DNA of 64,000 nt from Linum tenue (taxonomy: Eukaryota; Streptophyta; Magnoliopsida; Malpighiales; Linaceae): NCBI GenBank assembly GCA_946122785.1, contig CAMGYJ010000011.1:12648001-12712000 (forward strand). Reading direction: 5' to 3'. Made by a program: the position numbers and the translations under genes. The notes beneath the pieces were generated by a model that had not been told where the DNA came from, made no database searches, and worked only from the letters and a program-made list of their open reading frames with translations. Positions 32,480 through 41,058 of the stretch are shown here, piece after piece. Numbering within the stretch: the first letter of the stretch is position 1; each line of letters starts with the position of its first letter.

Positions 32480-33615
32480 CATAACCTCCATCTCCGTGAT
32501 TAGATAGTGTCACAACCCTCATAGGGGTTGTGATTTTCACTTCCTCCTTCGCAGCCATTAGATCCACCCTCTCTCTTGGTTTTTCAAATTAACGGTTTAG
32601 ATTAAATGAATGATATTTTTGGAAGAGAAAAACTTACCACACAGGATCCTTTCTCATTTTCTATATAATCTGATTTCCTAAAAAAAAAACTCTTCCTCTC
32701 TCCCCTCTCCCGAGAACCATAACTGCTCTCTGTCTCTCCCTACCGTTGTCGTCGCCGCCGCCCCCTCCCGTCGCCACCGTCGTCGTCTTTCCCTCCCATC
32801 GCCACCGCAACCATCTCTCCCTCCCGCCGCAGCCGTCGCGTCCTCCGCCTCCCACCATCGCAGCCCTCTCTCCTCCCTCCAACTCCTGTCACCGCCATCT
32901 CTCTCCCGCCGCCGCGAGGTAACGACCTCTCCCCTTCCTTCTCCTTTCCTCATTCCTTAATTTTTTTCCAGATCTGGGATTTTTCAGATTCCAGATCTTG
33001 TTTTTTTATGTTATTCTCTAGTGGTACTGATTTCTGTCTAATGGTACGCTACCAGTGGTAGTGGTAGCGTACCAGTACTCAGTGGTAGCGGTACCAGTGA
33101 GTAGTGGTACTAATTTCTGTCTAGGGGTACGCTACCAGTGGTAGTGGTATCGTACCACTATTCACTGGTAGCGGTACCAGTGGTAGTGGTAGCGTACCAC
33201 TACTCACTGGTAGCGTACGAGTGGTATTTGTAGCGTACCACTACCACTATTACGTACCACTAGATGAAAATCAGTACCACTAGCACACTGACAGAGTGGT
33301 TTTTTTGCAGTTGGCCGGAGCGAGTCTGATTGGAGGATTTCACCGGAAAAATTCGTCGGCCAGAGAAACTTTGGCGGTCGGAGTGAAGAGGTTGCTGGAA
33401 AAGAAAGAGAGAGATATAAGCGTATTAATTGTAGGATTTAAATTAAAAAAGTATTTAATTTGGGTTTTTAATTCCCAATCTGTAATTAATACAAAAATAA
33501 AAAAATAATAAATTCTGTTTGTATTTTTTCATGCCCAAATTACCCTTGGATGTGAATCTCACATCCCTCTTAGAGGATGTGACGGTAACTCATCCCCTCC
33601 ATCTCCCCTATCAAT
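32480..33615. mobile_element. Inverted-repeat-bounded segment with exon-like GC-rich DNA
   Basis: The left end has CCTCCATCTCC then GTGTCACAACCCTC and GGGTTGTGATTTTCAC. The right end, complemented, has GGAGATGGAGG then GTCACATCCTC and GGATGTGAGATTCAC. Both contain a small local hairpin. Inside, 32690-32920 is a CCGCCGTCG-rich stretch like a captured 5' exon. A GGTAACG (32919) could be a splice donor, and TTTTTTGCAG (33301-33310) a splice acceptor. This may be a captured plant gene fragment, but no protein family is recognised. Confidence 0.4.
33018..33283. repeat. Foldback made of GGTAGTGGTAGCGTACC-type short repeats
   Basis: The outer arms CTAGTGGTACTGATTT (33018-33033) and its exact complement AAATCAGTACCACTAG (33268-33283) enclose about ten copies of GGTAGCGTACC, GGTACCAGTGG and similar self-complementary words, so the segment can pair in many registers. 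It lies where an intron would be if the flanking donor and acceptor are real. Confidence 0.8.
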
Positions 33616-33894
33616 TGCTCAACTTTTATAGAATCTTATTCATTTATAAGTGCTAAAATTATATTTTTTAATTAGGAACTCTTCAATTGATATATGTATA
33701 AGATATAGAATTCTCAATTTATACTCTAGTATTAATTTTCATATGTATCATGAAGTCGTTCTTATTTTATTTGAAAAACTTATATGTCACCGATTTTATG
33801 ATCGATTTTGTACCGGTAAAGTACCGATTACTCGATAAATCTTAAAACTCTCGCTAATTCGAATAGTTTCCTGGTCCGGCTTTGACAACACTGC

Positions 33895-34213
33895 TTTTTT
33901 TTTACGGACAGAAAATAATCAAATAGATGGAGTTGCGGTTAATTTGAACCGGAAATTATGGAAACTGACGGTATAAATCATTTGTTAGTTAGTGAAAAAT
34001 TAAGTATCAAATTTGTTGAAACATAGACGTTAGGGACCTGTTTATTAGCATCTCCAACATAAGGGACTATTTGTGTAATTGAGACGCTATGTTGACCAAG
34101 AAGACAATTCAGAATCGGGAAATCATTTTCATTTTGGATTCAACAAGCTTAGCTAGCGGCTCTCTCACTCTAATCTCTGTTGCTCTGTCAAGCACCTATC
34201 TCCGCCGGCAAAG
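33895..34213. promoter_or_regulatory. Upstream region of the ETFB gene
   Basis: Only about 320 bp separate the hAT-like element's end from the ETFB start codon. There is no clear TATA box. The last ~60 bp (TCTCTCACTCTAATCTCTG, CACCTATCTCCGCCGG) resemble a pyrimidine-rich 5' leader. Confidence 0.4.
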
Positions 34214-36170
34214 ATGAAGATTATGGTGGCCGTGAAACGAGTGATCGACTATGCCGTCAAAATAAGAGTGAAGGCCGACAAGGTAAAAACTAAAAACCCC
34301 TCTTGAACTGCCGCCGTTTCATCAGTGAACAAGATCGAGATTCCCCATGTGATGCCTTTTTCTCCGCGCCGATGAATTTCATGCTTTCTAGAGCGGAGTG
34401 GAGACTCAAAACGTCAAGATGTCGATGAACCCATTCTGCGAGATAGCTCTGGAAGAGGCTCTTCGAATCAAGGAAGCAGGATTGGCATCTGAAGTGGTCG
34501 CCGTCACTATGGGCCCCAAGCAATCCATCGATACGTTGCGGACGGGTCTGGCCATGGGCGCCGATAGAGGGATTCACGTGGAGGCCACTGGCGATTTGTT
34601 TCCTCTTGCTGTGGCTAAGCTTTTCAAAGCTCTTGTTGAGATAGAGAAGCCCGGTCTGATTATTCTAGGAAAACAGGTTGGTTCTGTTTTGAAGGGTTTT
34701 CTTATCTGGGTTTTCTCATTAATGGAGGAAAGTAAATTTTTAGCTTCAATTATTTATGTGCGATTGCTGTAGGCGATTGATAATGATTGCAATCAAACTG
34801 GGCAAATGGTGGCAGGACTTCTAGGGTGGCCTCAGGGGACATTTGCTTCCAAGGTTAGTGGTGGACTTAACCGTCCAATTGTTCTTCTCAAGCTAGTTCG
34901 TTCACAATTTCTTTTAGAAGGAAAATTGTTGATCCCGCAGCTCATAGGCAAAGAAGGAAGCAGAACTGTGATTATGAAAGCTTTACCTACTGAATCACTT
35001 TCCTCAAAATTGTTATCCGTGTTGCTTTGTCTTCTTGAACGATTGTTGTTGGTCAAGTATGTTTAGCTTGCTCTAAATTTCGGTTATTGTACTGGTTGTG
35101 GTTTGTATTATGGCTGAGTGCGAGTTAGATCCTGAATCTGAAATGTGGATTGTGATCTTGTAACACTAAGAAGTATGAAGCGTAGTTAACTGTTAGAATC
35201 ATGAAGGATTTACGAGGCTCCTAGCCACAATTAATTGCGAATAGCTAGAGTAAGGGGTAGATGATCAGCTGCAGTGGGTGTTTTATTATGAACTTTTGCA
35301 TGACTGTAAGGGCTATTATGCTTTTTCTGCAATATCTCTTGTTCAGTATATTTTCTTACTAGTTATTGCTACTATCTAGTAGGTCGTGCTTGACAAGGAA
35401 AAACAGGAAGTAATGGTGGATCGAGAAGTTGATGGTGGTCTGGAGACTGTGTGTTTAAACTTACCAGCAGTTATCACGTAAGGACACCGTCCTCGTTTTT
35501 CTTGTCCTTGTTTATTCAACTCCCATCGCTGTACTGTGATTTCGTGTTGGTCTATTTAGTATTATTTTTTTTGTCTCTCTGCTGTGTATGTTCCGGTGAA
35601 AGTGTAAAAAAAAGTCTTTCTTAGAATTTCCATTCTGCTATTGCTAAAACCAAAACGCTTAGGTGTTTGCATTTGCAGAGAGTAACATAGTTAGCTAGGA
35701 AGAGGCATCATCTTTGTGTGTATTGATTTGACGGGATGAACATTTGCAGGACCTAGCATAGTTAGCTAGGAAGAGGCATCATCTTTGTATGTATCGATAT
35801 GACGGGATGAAAGGCCAGTTCTATTTTCTGCCTAGTATGTATTTGTGGCTGCATTGAAGATTATTTACGTCCTGGCAGCATGTTCTTCCCCTTCCTATGT
35901 CATGTTTGTGTGGCTCAACTTTCACTTGTCGTCTTCTTCTGCAGCACCGATCTAAGACTGAACCAACCTAGGTATGCGACACTGCCCAACATTATGAAAG
36001 CAAAATCAAAGCCCGTCAAGAAATACACCCCGGAGGAGCTGAACGTTGCTACGAAGTCCGATCTAGAGGTTGTTGAAGTCACAGAGCCGCCCAAGAGGAA
36101 AGCAGGGGTGCTAGTATCTTCCGTGGACGAGTTGATTGACAAGCTTAAAAATGAAGCTCATGTCATCTAA
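34214..36170 (+). CDS. ETFB: Electron transfer flavoprotein subunit beta, mitochondrial
   Basis: Five exons: 34214-34282, 34392-34676, 34773-34853, 35383-35477, 35945-36170. All introns are GT-AG. They join to 251 codons plus TAA, the length I recall for Arabidopsis ETFB. ETF is an alpha/beta heterodimer in the mitochondrial matrix that binds FAD and AMP. It takes electrons from acyl-CoA-type dehydrogenases (in plants mainly isovaleryl-CoA and D-2-hydroxyglutarate dehydrogenases) and passes them to ETF-ubiquinone oxidoreductase. Visible landmarks: N-terminal [47 protein letters not shown] (nucleotide-binding region), the family signature [19 protein letters not shown], and the C-terminal [19 protein letters not shown] and [15 protein letters not shown]. 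The beta subunit lacks an obvious cleaved presequence in plants. No frameshift or lost residue seen. Intron 4 holds a 71-bp tandem duplication. Confidence 0.96.
35670..35811 (+). repeat. 71-bp tandem duplication in ETFB intron 4
   Basis: Copies 35670-35740 and 35741-35811 both start CATTTGCAG and end GACGGGATGAA, differing at roughly ten positions. Each copy includes a TTTGCAG that resembles a 3' splice site upstream of the one actually needed (CTGCAG at 35939-35944). Confidence 0.9.
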
Positions 36171-36294
36171 TGTCGATTGTAATTTACTTTCTGAGTGAGC
36201 ACAATCCAATTGTCCTACAAGTCTAAAACAGGGGTTTCATGTGATCTCTGGGGAAAAAAAGCTTTGTTACTTACCTGACACCATTTTCAGGTTG

Positions 36295-36300
36295 AATAAA
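36295..36300 (+). terminator. Probable poly(A) signal of ETFB
   Basis: AATAAA lies 125 bp after the ETFB stop codon and before the Mutator-type element that begins near 36398. Confidence 0.55.
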
Positions 36301-36397
36301 CTTTAGAAGATATGTTCATCTGTAGTGGGGAGTTTGTGTGGTTTTGGTCGGTTGGTGGATCTTTGTTCAGGAGATGGGAAGTAGGTAAACAAAGATA

Positions 36398-37254
36398 GGG
36401 CATTGCTATTCGTCGCCCTAAAATTTCTTATTTGTCGCCCTAATTAAACTAAATTTACTTTAATGTCCTTTGTTTCATTTATTCAGTCGATAATTATCAT
36501 AAACTGTCATACTAAAGCGGTGGAGGCGGCGCAACCACCAGTGGCCGTTTTGGGTATGAAACTCCAAACAAAACGATAACATTCTTTGAACTCCTAGCCC
36601 TAAATCCCCAAATGGCCAAATCACATCCACTTTCTTTCTTTATCTCTTTCTCAGTTTGTCGCTGCCCAGTTGCGATTGGATTAATTGCTTCGATTTTGAA
36701 TTGTTTGTTGCTCTACTCTGAGCCACAATTTTCTTGTTTTGGTTCCACATTGGTTTTAGTAGTAGGGTCTTTCTTTTATTAGTAGACATCAAAGAGAAAT
36801 GCTCTGTACTAGCTTAGCTAAAAGTTTGTTGATGATTCTATTAACTGGAGAAAGGTAGCGAGGTGGTTCGCCACCACGATTGGGCGCTTCGGCTGGGGAC
36901 GCGTTGCCAGTTGCCACCGGGGTTAGTGGGCATCTCGGTTGTTGTTGCCGTTGTTTAGTGGGGAAAAGGGGCAAGGGAAGAAAGAAGGAATGAAGAATTG
37001 GAGAAACTCCGACACCGACAACAGAACAGAGCATCAGCGACAGGTGGGTTCAGGTGGGCAGCGCCGCAGATAAGGCACCGGCTATGGTAGCAGCGGTCAA
37101 AGGACGGATAAGCTTAGCTCGCCGGCCGCTGGGCAGGGGATAACATATTTTTTGTTTAGGCTTTAGGTTGAAAATGTGACTAAGGGTAAGAATGTCAATT
37201 TGGTGTATTTTAGGGCGATAAAATTTAAATTTTAGGGCGATGAATAGCGATTCA
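36398..37254. mobile_element. Mutator-like element carrying an unidentified GC-rich segment
   Basis: The left end GGGCATTGCTATTCGTCGCC then CTAAAATTTC matches the complement of the right end (GAATCGCTATTCATCGCCC then TAAAATTT). Candidate 9-bp flanks are ACAAAGATA (36389-36397) and GCAAAGGTA (37255-37263), agreeing at 7 of 9 positions, which fits a Mutator-type element that has aged. The inside (36590-37130) is GC-rich and looks like captured gene DNA, but no protein family was recognised. The next Mutator-type element starts 11 bp to the right. Confidence 0.6.
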
Positions 37255-37265
37255 GCAAAGGTATT

Positions 37266-38800
37266 GGCTAAATTACAAGTTTGGTCATTTGAATTATTAG
37301 TAAAATTCACGTTAGCCACTAGAATTATTTTATTCCCTTTGTAGTCATTTAAATTAGGTTAATAGTCCAAATTTGGTTTTACTAGTAAAATTCACGTTAG
37401 CCACTAGAATATTTTATTCCATTCGTAGTCATTTAAATTAGGTTAATAGTCCAAATTTGATCATTGGCCGTAGTCAACTTTTGCTGATGTGGTGGTCAAC
37501 TCTAAAAATTGACCGTTAAATGAGTGACGTGACAATTAAAAAATTAATAAAAAATAAAATTTAAACTTTTCTAATTTCCAACTCATTTTTGCACCCATTG
37601 ACAAACGAAAGAAAAAATAATATCCGATCAACTTGACCCACACCACTTCTTCTTCCATCACATACATACGCCGCCGAGTTCTCCGACGTAGCTACTACCC
37701 TACCACTCTCATCCACTCAACCAACCAGATCCTCTCCTCTCCTCCTCCTCCTCCACCTATCCACTCCCTTCTCCGGCAGAGATGGCTCGCCCCGCCTTCA
37801 TCTACTCGATCCTCCTCCTCCTTTGTTGCGCCGTCGCCGCTGCAGCCTTCGTAGACGACTCCAATCCCATCCGGATGTTCCCCGATCGTCTCAGCGGCTT
37901 GGAAGTTTCTGTGGTCAATGCCGTCGGGAACATTCGCGAGGCTCTGAAATTCGCCTGTTTTGCTCACGGACACAGGTATGGCGTCCAACTCTTTTGTATA
38001 GTATAAGTAAAGTAATTGCGAATCTGCGATGGTGGCGATACCTCTCTCTTTTGTTGGTAAAATTAATATTTATGGTGGTGGGCCTGTATAGCCTGTAATC
38101 AAGATTAGCAGCCGTAAAATCCAATCAACACTAGACATGGATACGACCAATAATTAAACAATCAATTAAAAATTTGCTGACGGTTGATACATGAAAAAAA
38201 AAAAAAAATCGAAATCCACTGAGTTTCGCTTCGTCATCCTGCTTCAGGCCGCTAGCAAGGGGGACTGCTAATAATGCTATAGGCGTTGATGGCGTCGGAG
38301 TATCGCCTCTAGCAGCTGCTCCTTGGACGATTGCAGCGCCAGAGAGAGAGGGTTGTCCACCTGCGTACGTACAATACAGTTAAAGGAGTAAATATTTGTC
38401 AATAGGTGTGAAGAAGCTAATTAGTGCATCAATCCATGAGTGGTGGCGTCGCATCTCAGAATGCTGGAGAAATCGGCGGCGAAGGTGATGGAAGAAGTGG
38501 TGTGGGTCAAGTTGATCGGACATTATTTTTTCTTTTGTTTGTCAATGGGTGTAAAAATGAGTTGGAAATTAGAAAAGTTTAAATTTTATTTTTTATTAAT
38601 TTTTAATTGCCACATCACTTATTTAATGATCAACTATTAGAGTTGACCGTCATATCAGCAAAAGTTAACGGAGATTAACGGCCAATGACCAAACTTAGAC
38701 TGTTAACCTAATTTGAGTGACAACAAATGGAATAAAGTAATTCTAGTGGCTAACGTGAATTTTATTAGTAATTCAAGTGACCAAACTTGCAATTTAGCCC
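37266..38800. mobile_element. Pack-MULE carrying an aleurain first exon
   Basis: Long terminal inverted repeats start GGCTAAATTACAAGTTTGGTC (37266) and, complemented from 38800, GGGCTAAATTGCAAGTTTGGTC. The arms run for about 300 bp and include the GTTGACCGTTAAATGAGTG-like block. The 9-bp flanks AAAGGTATT (37257-37265) and AAAGATATT (38801-38809) differ by one base. The 1.5-kb element has no transposase. It holds an aleurain-type exon (37782-37975) on the plus strand, and on the minus strand a second exon-like stretch after GTACGCAG (about 38363 leftwards) reading VDNPLSLALQSSKEQLLEA. Carrying host exons between Mutator ends is the definition of a Pack-MULE. Confidence 0.85.
37782..37975 (+). 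pseudogene. Captured exon 1 of an aleurain-like vacuolar cysteine protease
   Basis: From ATG 37782 the frame gives a hydrophobic signal peptide (about residues 4-22), then FVDDSNPIRM with the NPIR vacuolar-sorting motif (28-31), then the start of the inhibitory propeptide (LSGLEVSVVNAVGNIREALKFACFAHGHR). A good splice donor (CACAG|GTATGG) follows at 37976, at the position where I recall exon 1 ending in plant aleurains. The papain-fold domain and all later exons are absent: the sequence next runs into unrelated DNA and the right Mutator arm. Alone it cannot make a protease. If transcribed and fused it would supply a secretory and vacuolar targeting leader. Confidence 0.8.
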
Positions 38801-38810
38801 AAAGATATTA

Positions 38811-39000
38811 CTAGGTTAATGACAAATAAAGATATCACTAGGTTGTAACCTGCAAATTCTATACACCTTTGCATCCTAAGCATGTTTAGGTTCTAATCAT
38901 GTTTACTTAAGCTGTCATCTTTTGCCATTTTTGGAAGGTGGGAATCTTCGCTTCATGGGAAGATAGCGGATTTGTCTTGATGTCTAGGCTTTTTCATTTG
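38811..39000. other. Short unassigned spacer
   Basis: AT-rich DNA between the Pack-MULE flank and the first foldback repeat. The words ACTAGGTT and AAAGATAT recur (about 38802-38840). Confidence 0.35.
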
Positions 39001-40530
39001 GCTCAAAATAGGGTGTATAATTATGAGTAACCAAATCTGTACCCTTCTTTTAAGTGGCTGCAGATTTAAGGACGGAGAATTAAAGGGATTTATTTTTCCT
39101 TATTTTATTGATTGGATCATATTTTCTTCATTCTAACTCGGATTTCAATTTTTTTTTCCACATATGGAACGAGTTTGTTGTGCTCTACAAAATGATATCC
39201 ATTTTCAATATTTTTTGAAAAAAAAATTTCATATCTCTCGTTACCAACTCCATACCATATGGTATTTCCTTTGTTTTGTAGTCGTTTTCGAAAATTTTTG
39301 CAAAGAAGGAACATTTAATCTATTGGATTTCAAATTTTTCTGGGTGAAAAATTTTTGTACTCTCGTTACCAACTCCATACCATACTATACCACCCTTGTA
39401 TAGGGTGGTATTTTTCATACCATATGGTATGCTGTTATTTAATACCAGCCAATACCATATGGTACAGTCATACCATATGGTATAGACTAATAATAACTGG
39501 CGAATTTTTTTGTTCAAAAAAATAAGAGTGGATATAATGTTGAAGAGCACAATTAATCTGATCTAACTGTGCAAAAAAAATAATAATTAAATTCTGAGTT
39601 AAAACGAGTGATAAATCATCCGTTAAAGATTAAGGGAAGGAAAATTAAATGTTTTTCGATAAGAGAGAAGGAGGTGCTGATGTGGCGGATTCTTATTGGG
39701 TTATGCATGGGGTTATAACACCACAAGGTTACTCACCGGATCTGCTCCCCTTTCTTTTTGGTTGGTTGGTTGTGAAGTGGCTCAAGATATAGTGGGTTAT
39801 GCACCTATGAGTAATTAAATCTGGACTCTTTATTCAGAAAATCCAGACGAGAATTAAAGATCTTTTTATTTTTTACTTGATTTTTTAATCGGTCATATCT
39901 TTTTCGTTTTAACTCGGATTTCAATTTTTTTTTGCACAAATGGAACGACTTCGTTGTGCACTACAAAATGAGATACATTTTCAATATTTTTTGAGAAAAA
40001 AAAAATTCGGACATCTCGGTACCAACTGCTACCATATGATATCTTCTTCATTTTTAATTCGTTTTTGAAATTTTTTTGCACAGAAGGAACGAGTTTATCA
40101 TGATCTATTGGATCCACAAATTTCTGGGTGAACAAAATACAAGACCAAAAAATACCACCATGGTACAGGGTGGTATCTTGTGGTACACAATGTTAAAAGT
40201 CGTAAATGATAGTTAATATACTCCTGCTATCATGTATTCAACTATCCTACAGCCTTGGTTCATTCATACCACCATGTGTACGCTTTTCATACCATAGGTA
40301 TGCTCTTATTTCAATACCAGTCAATACCATATGGTATAGACTTAGAAAAAATGGTTCAATTTTTTTTTGTTCAAAAAATATATAAAAATGAAAATAATTT
40401 TGAAGAGCACAATTAACCTGATCTAACTCTACAAAATAAATTAAAAATTTCGACTTAAAACGAGTGAGAAATCGTCAGTTAAAGATTAAGGGGGGAAATT
40501 AAAAGCTTTTCAGAAAAATGTCACCTTCCT
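39001..40530. repeat. Two diverged copies of a palindrome-rich foldback element
   Basis: Copy 1 (about 39001-39690) and copy 2 (about 39780-40510) are in direct orientation. They share AACTCGGATTTCAATTTTTTTT, ATTTTCAATATTTTTTGA and GAGCACAATTAA...CTGATCTAACT blocks in the same order. Each copy is itself an inverted repeat: its start (CGTTTTAACTCGGATTTC) is complementary to its end (GACTTAAAACGAG). Copy 1 holds the 14-bp palindrome ATACCATATGGTAT at 39252-39265, 39417-39430 and 39470-39483, with a near copy between them. Copy 2 holds one at 40324-40337. No coding content. Confidence 0.7.
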
Positions 40531-41058
40531 CGTTGGTGGTAACGTCTATTCGACCTCGCTCAGCAATCGTTCATGAAGAAGCAGTTTCGATGATTTTTAT
40601 TAAATAAATAAATATTTATTTATGGCTAAATTGCAAGTTTGGTCACTAGAATTAATTAAGAAATTCATGTTTGTCACTAAAATTAATTTATTGCATATGT
40701 AGTCACTTAAATTAGGTTAACAGTTCAAGTTTGATCACTAGTCGTTAGTCTCCGTTAACTTTTGCTGATGTGGCGGTCAACTCTTATAGTTGACCGTTAA
40801 ATGAGTGACGTGGCAATTAAAAAAAATAAAAAAATAAAAAATAATTATTTTTTATTTTCCAACTAATTATTATAAATTTAAAAAATCATAATTCCTTTAA
40901 TTATTATTTTTCACCACCACATCAGCAAATACAGTATACACACCATTCCTCTCTCTCAAACTCTCTGTTCCTCCGGATCCCCACAATACAGAACAGACTC
41001 AAATACTGTAAGCAAGAGGCATTGTCGATGATGCTATTTAGATTTAAGAATATGGTCG

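Larger units (their letters stand above)
23156..33893. mobile_element. hAT-like element split by a nested copia insertion
   Basis: The left end CACTGTTATT (23156) continues, beyond the copia insertion and its TTATT duplication, as AAAACCGGGTCAGG (from 31264). The right end, complemented, reads CAGTGTTGTCAAAGCCGG then ACCAGG (33893 leftwards). These match at about three quarters of the first 25 positions. Flanks are CTTTTTTG (23148-23155) and CTTTTTTT (33894-33901), an 8-bp duplication with one mismatch. Without the copia element it would be about 2.6 kb. No transposase is visible. Inside are a small hAT element (31409-31845), a GC-rich exon-like stretch (32690-32920) and a foldback repeat (33018-33283). 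Confidence 0.65.

Noticed and set aside
32661..32953. Gly-rich minus-strand reading frames
   Set aside because: They come from reading (CCGCCGTCG)-type low-complexity DNA on the opposite strand. No start context or domain.
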